Positions 1-7,523 of a stretch of DNA of 7,523 bases are shown here, piece by piece. The DNA lies in contig DOIS01000139.1 of NCBI GenBank assembly GCA_003511785.1, forward strand, positions 1 through 7,523, given 5' to 3'. Source of the DNA: Paracoccaceae bacterium (GTDB lineage Bacteria; Pseudomonadota; Alphaproteobacteria; Rhodobacterales; Rhodobacteraceae). The notes below the pieces were generated by a model, which saw only the letters and a list, made by a program, of their open reading frames with translations, made no database searches and was not told where the DNA came from. The position numbers were made by a program, and so were the translations under genes. The first letter of the stretch is position 1, and every line of letters begins with the position of its first letter.

Positions 1-8
1 AAAAAAAC

Positions 9-14
9 GGGGAG
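9..14 (+). promoter_or_regulatory. Ribosome binding site supporting a TTG start
   Basis: A GGGGAG stretch sits six bases before the TTG at 21. It is the reason for choosing this rare start codon: the first in-frame ATG is far inside the ATPase fold (residue 34). The frame is open, without a stop, to the left window edge, so an upstream start outside the window cannot be fully excluded. The seven-base A run at 1-7 lies just before it; nothing else of the leader is visible. Confidence 0.65.
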
Positions 15-20
15 CCTCTT

Positions 21-1124
21 TTGGCTGACAACAGTTCTGCGGACGCGTTCGTCGAATTCGACCGCGTTCAGAAAAGCTATGACGGCGAGACGCTGGTCGT
101 CAAAGACCTGAACCTCTCCATGCCGAGGGGCGAATTCCTGACCATGCTGGGGCCCTCCGGGTCGGGCAAGACGACCTGCCTGATGATGCTCGCGGGGTTC
201 GAGACCGCCACCCATGGCGACATTCGTCTCGGCGGGGTCAGCATCAACAACATCCCGCCGCACAAGCGCGGCATCGGCATGGTGTTCCAGAACTACGCCC
301 TGTTCCCGCACATGACCGTGGCCGAAAACCTCTCCTTCCCGCTGGAAGTCCGCAAGATGGGCAAGTCCGAGCGCGAGCAGAAGGTCAAGCGCGCGCTCGA
401 CATGGTGCAGATGGGCGATTTCGGCGGCCGCCGCCCGGCCCAGCTTTCGGGCGGGCAGCAGCAGCGGATCGCCCTGGCCCGCGCCCTGGTGTTCGAGGCC
501 GAGCTGGTGTTGATGGACGAGCCGCTGGGCGCGCTGGACAAGCAGCTGCGCGAGCACATGCAGTTCGAGATCAAGCATATCGCGGACAATCTCGGCATCA
601 CCGTGGTCTATGTGACCCACGACCAGACCGAGGCGTTGACCATGTCGGACCGCGTGGCCGTGTTCGACGATGGCCGCATCCAGCAGCTGGCCCCTCCGGA
701 TACGCTCTACGAAGAGCCCGAAAACAGCTTCGTGGCCCAGTTCATCGGCGAGAACAACACGCTTGAAGGCACGGTCAAGGAGATCAACAACGGCCTCGCC
801 CTGGTCGAGCTGGACGACGGCGAGCTGATCGACTGCAAACCGGTGCACCCCTCGGTCAAGCCGGGCGCCCGCACCAAGGTGTCGATCCGGCCCGAGCGCG
901 TGGAATACAACAAGGAACGGCTTCAGGAGGGGGTGCATACCCTCAAGGCCGAAGTCCTGGAGTTCGTCTATATGGGCGACATTTTCCGCACCCGCCTGAG
1001 GGTGGCCGGAAAGGACGATTTCGTCATCAAGACCCGCAACGCCCCCGACCAGGTGCGGCTGAAACCGGGCACGCAGATCGAGATCGGCTGGCTGCCGGAC
1101 GACTGCCGCGCGCTGGACGCGTGA
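21..1124 (+). CDS. ABC transporter ATP-binding protein, PotA-like (polyamine-type importer)
   Basis: This is the cytoplasmic ATPase that would energise the importer encoded downstream. The 367-residue protein has every nucleotide-binding-domain motif in order: Walker A GPSGSGKTT (44-52), Q-loop glutamine at 90 in MVFQNYALFPH, signature LSGGQQQR (142-149), Walker B LVLMDEP (162-168) with the catalytic Glu, the D-loop ALD, and the switch His at 200 in VYVTHDQTEA. The C-terminal part (about 240-360, including SIRPERV) matches the TOBE-type regulatory extension of PotA/CysA/UgpC-like ATPases, and the length is normal for that class. The NYALFPHMTVAEN stretch after the Q-loop is typical of Pot-like members. 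The gene is first in the visible operon, 113 bases before the binding-protein gene. Domain identity is certain. The polyamine assignment rests on family resemblance and the neighbouring Pot-like subunits, so no gene symbol is given. Confidence 0.95.
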   Translation: MADNSSADAFVEFDRVQKSYDGETLVVKDLNLSMPRGEFLTMLGPSGSGKTTCLMMLAGFETATHGDIRLGGVSINNIPPHKRGIGMVFQNYALFPHMTVAENLSFPLEVRKMGKSEREQKVKRALDMVQMGDFGGRRPAQLSGGQQQRIALARALVFEAELVLMDEPLGALDKQLREHMQFEIKHIADNLGITVVYVTHDQTEALTMSDRVAVFDDGRIQQLAPPDTLYEEPENSFVAQFIGENNTLEGTVKEINNGLALVELDDGELIDCKPVHPSVKPGARTKVSIRPERVEYNKERLQEGVHTLKAEVLEFVYMGDIFRTRLRVAGKDDFVIKTRNAPDQVRLKPGTQIEIGWLPDDCRALDA

Positions 1125-1137
1125 ACGACGAGATGTC

Positions 1138-1158
1138 GCTCCCGGTCGGACCGGGGGC
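1138..1158 (+). other. Intercistronic hairpin between ATPase and binding-protein genes
   Basis: An inverted repeat starts 13 bases after the ATPase stop: GCTCCCGGT pairs with ACCGGGGGC around a three-base CGG loop, nine pairs including one T-G wobble. No T-run follows, so it is unlikely to be a full intrinsic terminator. It may act as an mRNA processing or stability barrier, or a weak attenuator, ahead of the binding-protein gene. The remainder of the 1125-1237 gap shows no convincing promoter; an AGGAGAG ribosome binding site occupies 1227-1233. Confidence 0.5.
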
Positions 1159-1237
1159 GATGGACAAGGCGTCGGTGATGACCCGTTGAGCCGATGCCGC
1201 GATCCGAAAACGGGAAGTTGAACCACAGGAGAGCGAT

Positions 1238-2350
<1,113 letters not shown>

Positions 2351-2358
2351 TGTGATCT

Positions 2359-2387
2359 TCGGGCGGGCGCATTCGGCGCCCGCCCGA
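2359..2387 (+). terminator. Strong GC hairpin after the binding-protein gene (3'-end stabiliser or partial terminator)
   Basis: A perfect 12-base-pair stem, TCGGGCGGGCGC against GCGCCCGCCCGA with a five-base ATTCG loop, lies eight bases after the binding-protein stop. No T-run follows (the next bases are CCCCTGACG), so complete termination is doubtful. Such stems after binding-protein genes are known in other ABC importer operons to protect the upstream mRNA end and lower expression of the downstream permeases; that role is inferred here. A second small inverted repeat, CGCCGG/CCGGCG with a two-base spacer, follows at 2395-2408. Confidence 0.6.
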
Positions 2388-2437
2388 CCCCTGACGCCGG
2401 CCCCGGCGACGGGCGGGCGTTGCCCCCGAAAAGGTTC

Positions 2438-2441
2438 GAGG
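2438..2441 (+). promoter_or_regulatory. Ribosome binding site deciding the DUF1330 start
   Basis: GAGG lies five bases before the ATG at 2447. The longer reading frame beginning with TTG at 2420 has only GGGCGGGC before it and would add nine residues absent from the typical DUF1330 start. The ATG is therefore preferred. Confidence 0.5.
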
Positions 2442-2446
2442 CGCAG

Positions 2447-2737
2447 ATGCCCAAAGGCTATATCATCGGCAATGTCACCGTGACCGACCCCGAGGCATAC
2501 AAGGCGTATGTCGAGGGCAACACGCCCATTCTCCAGGGCCGGCACGACGCGAAGTATCTCGTGCGCGGCGGCAAATCGCAGGTGATGGAGGGCGAAGCGC
2601 ACGAGCGCCACGTCGTCATCGAATTTCCGAGCTACGAGGCGGCGCTCGCCGCCTATGAAGACCCCGATTACCAGGCGGTCGCCGAAATCCGCAAGCGCAA
2701 CGCCGACAGCGTCATCGTCGTCGTGGAGGGCACCTGA
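2447..2737 (+). CDS. DUF1330 family small protein within the transporter operon
   Basis: The 96-residue protein fits the DUF1330 family in length and layout. It has the start KGYIIGNVTVTDPEAYKAYV, a central KYLVRGGKSQVMEG, then ERHVVIEFPSYEAALAAYEDPDYQ, and a C-terminal strand SVIVVVEG. The family adopts a ferredoxin-like dimeric alpha/beta-barrel fold, and its biochemical role is not established. There is no signal peptide, so it should be cytoplasmic. Its stop codon TGA directly precedes the ATG of the first permease, with the permease's GGAGGG ribosome binding site inside its last codons, implying translational coupling. This position between binding protein and permeases suggests a function tied to the transported compound, such as its metabolism or sensing, but that is inference. 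An alternative TTG start at 2420 is less likely. Family call is strong, function unknown. Confidence 0.88.
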   Translation: MPKGYIIGNVTVTDPEAYKAYVEGNTPILQGRHDAKYLVRGGKSQVMEGEAHERHVVIEFPSYEAALAAYEDPDYQAVAEIRKRNADSVIVVVEGT

Positions 2738-4558
2738 ATGAGCGATCTCAAGAGCACGGGGCCCCAGACGGCCGACGCCCCCACGCCCGAGGACGCGTTG
2801 CACGAAGTCGCCGGTCTCGAAGAGAAGAACGGCAAGTCGGGCGGCCCGGTGCTGGCCGCCGACGGCACACCGCTGAAGCACAGCTTGGCCCGCGCCCTGC
2901 GGCTCCAGAAGCTGCGCGCGCTGGGCCTGATCGCCCCGCTGCTGATCTTCGTGCTGGTCGCCTTCATCGCGCCGATCGCCGACATGCTGTTCCGCGCGGT
3001 CGAGAACCAGATCGTGTCGAACACTCTGCCGCGCACCGTGCAGGCCCTTGGCGCCTGGGACGAGGACGCCTCCGAGGTGCCGCCCGAAGAGGTCTACGAG
3101 GCGCTTTACTACGATTTCTTCATCGCGGCCGAGGCGCGGCGTCATACCCGGCTCGGCCAACGCCTGAACTACGAGAATGCCGGCATGTCCTCGCTGTTTC
3201 GCGGCAGCGGGCGGGATGTTGACGATTTCCGCGAGGCCGATGTCGAGGCGATTCAGGATCTGGACGACAAATGGGAAGACCCCGCCTTCTGGACCGCGAT
3301 GATGGCAGGCCAGGGCGGCGAGGCGTTGATCGAGGATCGGCGCGCGGCCTTCATGGCGCTGGCCGATCTGGACGAACGCGGCGTGTTCGGCGATCTGCAA
3401 TGCGCGGTCTCGGGCCTTTTCGGCGGCGCCTGCGACCCGGCCCCCGAGGACATCGCCCTGAACTTCTCGATCTCGTCCGAGATCATCGACCTTCTTCCGC
3501 TCACCGCCATGGCCTATGCCGATTTCGGCGTTTTCACCGTGCTCGAGGACGGGGACGTCGTCACCGAGGAAGAGCCGTGGGAAGCCGTTCTCGTGGCCCT
3601 GGCGTCGGACCTTCGCGCCCTGACGCCCGAGGACCTGGCCGCCTATGAGGGCGCGGCGCGGGACGATCTCATCGCGGCGAAGGCCGCGGTGGACCAGATC
3701 GACCCCGAGAGCTTCGCCGCCCTGTTCACCGCTGCGGACGAGGACTGGGGCACGCGCAGCCCGTGGCTGACCATCGCGACCTATGCGCCGGACTACACCA
3801 GCGGCTATTTCCTGAACGCGGTGGACATGCAGAAGGGCCTCGATGGACCCGAGGCGCGGCCCGAGAACCAGCAGATCTACATGATGCTGTTCCAGCGCAC
3901 GCTGTTCATGTCGCTGGTGATCACCGGCTCCTGCATCCTGCTGGGCTATCCGGTGGCGTGGCTTCTGGCGAACCTGCCGATGCGCACGGCGAACCTCTTG
4001 ATGATCCTGGTGCTTCTGCCGTTCTGGACCTCGCTGCTGGTGCGCACCTCGGCCTGGAAGGTGATGCTGCAACAACAGGGCGTCATCAACGATACGCTGG
4101 TCTGGCTGGGACTGGTGGACGATGCCAGCCGGTTGGTGATGATCAACAACCAGTTCGGCACCATCGTGGCGATGACCCACATCCTGCTGCCCTTCATGAT
4201 CTTGCCGCTCTATTCGGTGATGCAGACGATCCCGCCCAGTTACCTGCGCGCGGCCAAATCGCTGGGCGCCACCAACTGGACGGCCTTCTGGCGGGTTTAT
4301 TTCCCGCAATCGGTGCCGGGCATCGGCGCGGGCTCGATCCTCGTCTTCATCCTGTCGATCGGCTATTACATCACGCCCGAGATCGTGGGCGGCACGACCG
4401 GCACCTTCATCTCGAACCGGATCGCCTATCACATCTCGTCCTCGCTCAACTGGGGGCTGGCGGCGGCGCTGGGTTCGATCCTGCTGGCGGTGGTACTGAT
4501 CCTCTACTGGGCCTATGACAAGATCGTGGGCATCGACAACGTTAAGCTGGGAGGCTGA
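2738..4558 (+). CDS. ABC transporter permease, PotB-like, with large acidic periplasmic insertion
   Basis: This is one of two inner-membrane channel subunits. The C-terminal part is a standard binding-protein-dependent permease: predicted helices at about 388-412, 417-436, 470-495, 525-548 and 570-592, with the ATPase-docking EAA loop RAAKSLGATNWTAFWRVYFP at about 504-523. Helix 1 is at about 62-87, after a 60-residue hydrophilic cytoplasmic N-terminus. The oddity is the stretch between helices 1 and 2 (about residues 88-385). PotB-like proteins are usually near 280-300 residues, whereas this one has 606, and almost all the excess lies there. By topology this insert should be periplasmic. By hand count it has roughly 58 acidic and 17 basic residues, and just two cysteines (222 and 232) that could form a disulfide. 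I do not recognise it as a known domain. Start ATG at 2738 has GGAGGG seven bases upstream and abuts the DUF1330 stop. The frame is uninterrupted, so this is not an obvious artefact. Confidence 0.92.
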   Translation: MSDLKSTGPQTADAPTPEDALHEVAGLEEKNGKSGGPVLAADGTPLKHSLARALRLQKLRALGLIAPLLIFVLVAFIAPIADMLFRAVENQIVSNTLPRTVQALGAWDEDASEVPPEEVYEALYYDFFIAAEARRHTRLGQRLNYENAGMSSLFRGSGRDVDDFREADVEAIQDLDDKWEDPAFWTAMMAGQGGEALIEDRRAAFMALADLDERGVFGDLQCAVSGLFGGACDPAPEDIALNFSISSEIIDLLPLTAMAYADFGVFTVLEDGDVVTEEEPWEAVLVALASDLRALTPEDLAAYEGAARDDLIAAKAAVDQIDPESFAALFTAADEDWGTRSPWLTIATYAPDYTSGYFLNAVDMQKGLDGPEARPENQQIYMMLFQRTLFMSLVITGSCILLGYPVAWLLANLPMRTANLLMILVLLPFWTSLLVRTSAWKVMLQQQGVINDTLVWLGLVDDASRLVMINNQFGTIVAMTHILLPFMILPLYSVMQTIPPSYLRAAKSLGATNWTAFWRVYFPQSVPGIGAGSILVFILSIGYYITPEIVGGTTGTFISNRIAYHISSSLNWGLAAALGSILLAVVLILYWAYDKIVGIDNVKLGG

Positions 4559-4561
4559 GCC

Positions 4562-5740
4562 ATGGTTGCCCTGACCCCGATCTCGCGCAAGCCTGTCCGC
4601 TTCTATGTGCCCACCGTGGCGCTCGCCGGGGCCTTTGCCGGCCTGCTGGTGGGCACAGCCAATGGCAGCGGCTTGCTGGGCGCAGTGATCGGCGCGGTCC
4701 TTCTCGCCGTGTTGGCCTATGTCGTTACCCATTTCATCGACAACGAAAAACCGGTGCGCTGGGCCTTCGTCATCCTGTTCGGCATCGCCGGAGCGGCGCT
4801 TGCAGGCGTGTCCGGCGCGATCATCGGCTTGGCGTTCGGCTGGTTCTTCGGTTGGTTCACCTATTGGCTCTACGAGGGGCGCTACCGCGCGCGGCTGGCG
4901 CCCTATCTCACGCCCGGACAGGTGCTCTGGCACTTCGCCTTCCGGGTGCTCGTCGGCGCGATCCTGATCTTCCTGATCACCCCGATCCTCGTGGTCATGC
5001 CGCTGTCCTTCAACGCCGAGAACTTCTTCACCTTCACGCCCGAGATGCTGCGCTTCGACCCCGAAGGCTATTCGCTCAAACATTACCGCGACTTCTTCAG
5101 CAGCGATGACTGGCAACAGGCGCTCAGGAACTCGCTGCTGATCGCGCCGGTGGCGACGCTTCTGGCGGTGAGCTTCGGCACGCTCGCCGCCATCGGGCTC
5201 AGCTCCGAGCATGTGCCATTCCGCCGTGCGATCATGGCGATCCTGATCTCGCCGATGATCGTGCCGCTGATCATCTCGGCGGCGGGGATGTATTTCTTCT
5301 ATTCCCGGATCGGGTTGCAGGGCACCTACCTGGGTGTCGTGCTGGCCCATGCCGCGCTGGGCATTCCCTTTGTCATCATCACGGTGACCGCCACGCTGGT
5401 CGGCTTCGACCGCTCGCTGACGCGCGCGGCGGCGAGCATGGGCGCGAACCCGGTCACGACGTTCTTTCGGGTGCAGATGCCGCTCATTCTGCCCGGCGTG
5501 ATCTCGGGCGGTCTCTTCGCCTTCATCACCTCCTTCGACGAGGTGGTCGTGGTGCTCTTCGTGGGCTCGGCGGGGCAGAAGACGCTGCCCTGGCAGATGT
5601 TCACCGGCCTGCGCGAACAGATCAGCCCGACGATCCTGGCCGTGGCGACGATCCTCGTGGCGGTCTCGATCTGCCTGCTGACGGTGGTCGAACTGCTCCG
5701 CCGGCGGTCCGAGCGGCTGCGGGGCATGTCGCCGGGCTGA
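4562..5740 (+). CDS. ABC transporter permease, PotC-like, with extra N-terminal membrane segment
   Basis: This is the second channel subunit, partner of the upstream permease. Residues about 121-392 match a PotC-like permease: helices at about 125-148, 189-213, 222-245, 253-279, 310-335 and 355-378, and the EAA loop TRAAASMGANPVTTFFRVQMP at about 287-307. The region before the first canonical helix, PLSFNAENFFTF followed by FDPEGYSLKHYRDFF, is also class-typical. Total length is 392 residues against about 260-280 for usual PotC proteins. The excess is an N-terminal block (1-120) holding three or four hydrophobic, Gly-rich segments (about 15-32, 36-58, 65-82, 83-103). GGGAGG at 4549-4554, inside the end of the previous gene, is its ribosome binding site, and three bases separate the two genes. 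The C-terminus ends in a basic LLRRRSERLRG tail, likely cytoplasmic. Family call is strong; the role of the extension is unknown. Confidence 0.93.
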   Translation: MVALTPISRKPVRFYVPTVALAGAFAGLLVGTANGSGLLGAVIGAVLLAVLAYVVTHFIDNEKPVRWAFVILFGIAGAALAGVSGAIIGLAFGWFFGWFTYWLYEGRYRARLAPYLTPGQVLWHFAFRVLVGAILIFLITPILVVMPLSFNAENFFTFTPEMLRFDPEGYSLKHYRDFFSSDDWQQALRNSLLIAPVATLLAVSFGTLAAIGLSSEHVPFRRAIMAILISPMIVPLIISAAGMYFFYSRIGLQGTYLGVVLAHAALGIPFVIITVTATLVGFDRSLTRAAASMGANPVTTFFRVQMPLILPGVISGGLFAFITSFDEVVVVLFVGSAGQKTLPWQMFTGLREQISPTILAVATILVAVSICLLTVVELLRRRSERLRGMSPG

Positions 5741-5755
5741 CCCGAAGCGAAATGA

Positions 5756-5799
5756 CCAAGGAAGGGCGCGGGACTGGACCCCTGCGCCCTTCTACTTGG
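5756..5799. terminator. Convergent hairpin, probable bidirectional terminator
   Basis: A long imperfect inverted repeat fills most of the gap between the second permease and rnr. Outer arms CCAAG (5756-5760) and CTTGG (5795-5799) and inner arms AAGGGCGC (5762-5769) and GCGCCCTT (5784-5791) are extended by GGG/CCC around the loop. On the minus strand the stem begins 12 bases after the rnr stop and is followed by TCATTTCG, a weak T-rich stretch. On the plus strand no T-run follows. It is well placed to end both converging transcripts, though efficiency cannot be judged from sequence. Confidence 0.7.
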
Positions 5800-5811
5800 C
5801 GTGCCGGATAA

Positions 5812-7523
5812 TCAACGTCGTTTGCACTGCACCTTGCGCCGGGTCTTGTCGGCCTTCTGCTTGGCCCGCGCCACCTTGCGCCGGGGCGGCTTGCCCCGCC
5901 CTCGGCCAAGGCCGCCCCCGGCGGGCGGCGCCTTGTCCTCCACCGAAAGCAATTCCAACTCAAGCCCGCCCGTCACTGGCGAGGCTTGCGCCAGCCGCAC
6001 CGTCACGCGCTGCCCGATGGCGATGGTAAAGCCGGTATCGGCCCCCATCAGCGTCCCCGCATCCCGGTCGAAGTGGAAGAACTCGCGCCCCAGAGAACGC
6101 ACCGGCACCAGCCCGTCCGCGCCGGTCTCGTCCATCTTGACGAAGGCGCCGAACCGGGCGATCCCGCTGATCCGGCCAGTGAACTCGTTGCCCACGCGCT
6201 CGCTCAGATAGGCGGCGAGGTAACGGTCGGTGGTGTCCCGTTCGGCCATCATCGAGCGGCGCTCGGTCTCGGAAATATGCGTGGCGGTGTCTTCCATGCG
6301 CTCGATCTCGTCCGGCGCGAGCCCGTCCTTGCCCCAGCCATGCGCCGAGATCAGTGCGCGATGCACGACAAGGTCGGCATAGCGCCGGATGGGCGAGGTG
6401 AAATGCGCGTAATGCTGCAAGGCCAGGCCGAAATGCCCGAAATTCTCGGGGCTGTAATAGGCCTGCGTCATCGCCCGCAGCGCGGACATGTTGATCAGCT
6501 CGTCATTGTCGCTGCCTTCGGCGGCACGGAGCAGCGCGTTGAGGTGCCGGGTCTGAAGCACCTGCCCCTTGGCCAGGGTATAGCCCGCCGCGGCGGCCGT
6601 CTCGCGCAGCGCATCGAGCTTCTCGGGGCTGGGTTCCTCGTGCACCCGGAACAGGAGCGGCGAGCGTTTGCGGATCAAGGTTTCGGCCGCGGCCACATTG
6701 GCCAGGATCATGAACTCCTCGATCAGCCGGTGCGCGTCCAGCCGATCGCGGAAGGCGACCGAGTCGACCTTCCCGTCCTCGGTCAGCACGATGCGCCGCT
6801 CGGGCAGGTCCAGGTCCAGCGGCTGGCGCATCTCGCGTGCCGACCGCAGCGCGTGATAGGCGGCATAGAGCGGGCGGATCACCTCATCGAGAAGCGGCCC
6901 GGTCTTGTCGTTTGGCGCCCCGTCCATCGCCTCCTGCACCTCGCCGTAATGCAGCGAGGCGCCCGAGCGCATCAGCCCGCGCACGAACTTGTGCCCGATC
7001 AGATGCCCCTGGGCGTCGATCCGCATCCGCACCGCGACGCAGCCGCGCGGCACGCCCTCGTGCAGCGAGCACAGATCGCCCGACAGCCGGTCGGGCAACA
7101 TCGGCACCACACGGTCGGGGAAATAGGTCGAGTTGCCGCGCTTGCGCGCCTCGCGGTCGAGCGCCGAGCCCGGCGTGACATAGGCGGCCACATCCGCGAT
7201 GGCGACCCAGATCACATGCCCGCCCGGGTTCTTCGGGTCGTCGTCGGCATGGGCGAAACACGCATCATCATGGTCGCGTGCATCAGCCGGATCAATTGTG
7301 ATCAGTTGCATTTCGCGCAAATCTTCGCGTTTCCCCAAAGCTGCGGGTTTGGCGGCGTCTGCCTCGGCAATAACATCATCAGGGAATTGATCTGGAATGC
7401 CGTGTTGATGAATAGCGATCAGCGATACCGCGCGCGGCTGTGACGGATCACCCAAACGGCTGACAATCCGCGCATTTGGCAGACCCATACGGTTCTTTGG
7501 CCCCGATTGCTCGGCCTCGACCA
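5812..7523 (-). CDS. rnr: Ribonuclease R (3'-5' exoribonuclease), N-terminus outside window
   Basis: RNase R processively degrades structured RNA from the 3' end in the cytoplasm, acting in mRNA and rRNA turnover. Residues are counted here from the internal Met at 7488, but the frame stays open to the right edge (VEAEQSGPKNR precedes that Met). The cold-shock domains expected in a protein of roughly 700-800 residues therefore lie outside. The RNB catalytic domain carries the metal-binding motif TIDPADARDHDDA, whose Asp66, Asp72, Asp74 and Asp75 match the spacing of E. coli D272, D278, D280 and D281. LLFRVHEEPSPEKL (278-291) and HFTSPIRRYADLVVHR (362-377) are hallmark RNase R segments. An S1 RNA-binding domain follows (about 431-515), then a tail of about 39 residues with 16 Lys/Arg, as is common in RNase R. 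The gene converges on the transporter operon and shares its terminator hairpin. The codons upstream of about 7261 are markedly less GC-rich than the rest. Confidence 0.95.
   Translation of the reverse strand, partial: VEAEQSGPKNRMGLPNARIVSRLGDPSQPRAVSLIAIHQHGIPDQFPDDVIAEADAAKPAALGKREDLREMQLITIDPADARDHDDACFAHADDDPKNPGGHVIWVAIADVAAYVTPGSALDREARKRGNSTYFPDRVVPMLPDRLSGDLCSLHEGVPRGCVAVRMRIDAQGHLIGHKFVRGLMRSGASLHYGEVQEAMDGAPNDKTGPLLDEVIRPLYAAYHALRSAREMRQPLDLDLPERRIVLTEDGKVDSVAFRDRLDAHRLIEEFMILANVAAAETLIRKRSPLLFRVHEEPSPEKLDALRETAAAAGYTLAKGQVLQTRHLNALLRAAEGSDNDELINMSALRAMTQAYYSPENFGHFGLALQHYAHFTSPIRRYADLVVHRALISAHGWGKDGLAPDEIERMEDTATHISETERRSMMAERDTTDRYLAAYLSERVGNEFTGRISGIARFGAFVKMDETGADGLVPVRSLGREFFHFDRDAGTLMGADTGFTIAIGQRVTVRLAQASPVTGGLELELLSVEDKAPPAGGGLGRGRGKPPRRKVARAKQKADKTRRKVQCKRR

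Noticed and set aside
1..7. A-run at the left edge as a terminator tail or promoter element
   Set aside because: Seven bases at the window edge without visible context cannot be assigned.
1125..1237. A separate sigma-70-type promoter for the binding-protein gene
   Set aside because: No paired -35 and -10 elements with acceptable spacing could be found by eye; TTGAGC at about 1186 has no convincing -10 partner.
2420..2446. TTG at 2420 as the DUF1330 start
   Set aside because: There is no good ribosome binding site before it, and the nine added residues do not fit the family start; GAGG precedes the ATG at 2447.
3763..4518. A 251-codon plus-strand frame inside the first permease
   Set aside because: It is an out-of-frame shadow of the permease, rich in Ala, Gly, Arg, His and Asp, with no ribosome binding site or domain. 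The permease frame holds all the conserved motifs.
5986..7443. A 485-codon open frame on the plus strand opposite rnr
   Set aside because: It is again the exact mirror frame of a real gene (rnr), open through avoidance of the same codons, with a low-complexity product and no family resemblance.
7486..7488. Met at 7488 as the true start of rnr
   Set aside because: The frame continues open to the window edge, and starting here would remove the cold-shock domains expected in RNase R, so the gene is treated as cut by the window.

Overview
The window is GC-rich (mostly about 65-70% by eye) and shows strong avoidance of A/T-ending codons. Together with the gene families present and their acidic extracytoplasmic proteins, this suggests a marine or salt-tolerant alphaproteobacterium, most plausibly of the Rhodobacterales/Rhodobacteraceae. 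That placement is inferred from style and composition, not from a database match.

Positions 1-5740 hold one plus-strand operon for a polyamine-type (Pot-like) ABC importer. The order is ATPase (21-1124, TTG start), periplasmic substrate-binding protein (1238-2350), a small DUF1330 protein (2447-2737), and two inner-membrane permeases (2738-4558 and 4562-5740). The last three genes are tightly packed: the DUF1330 stop directly abuts the first permease start, and three bases separate the permeases. The only real gaps, 1125-1237 and 2351-2446, flank the binding-protein gene and each carries a GC-rich hairpin. This is a layout often used to set a high binding-protein to membrane-protein ratio. 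The ATPase would power two permeases that form the channel, fed by the binding protein. Substrate is not provable from sequence; polyamines or related cationic or amino compounds are the family's usual cargo.

The transporter is not textbook. The first permease carries about 300 extra acidic residues between transmembrane helices 1 and 2, and the second carries an extra N-terminal block of about 120 residues with several Gly-rich predicted helices. With the embedded DUF1330 gene, these make an elaborated version of the importer and are the main candidates for undescribed biology.

Positions 5741-5811 are a short convergent intergenic region with a long hairpin that can serve both strands. From 5812 to the right edge, on the minus strand, lies ribonuclease R (rnr), whose N-terminal part is cut off by the window. 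It has a sharp internal compositional break near 7261. By hand count, GC at third codon positions is 36/76 upstream and 53/60 in the next 60 codons, which suggests a mosaic allele. No RNA genes, mobile elements, CRISPR arrays or attachment sites were seen.
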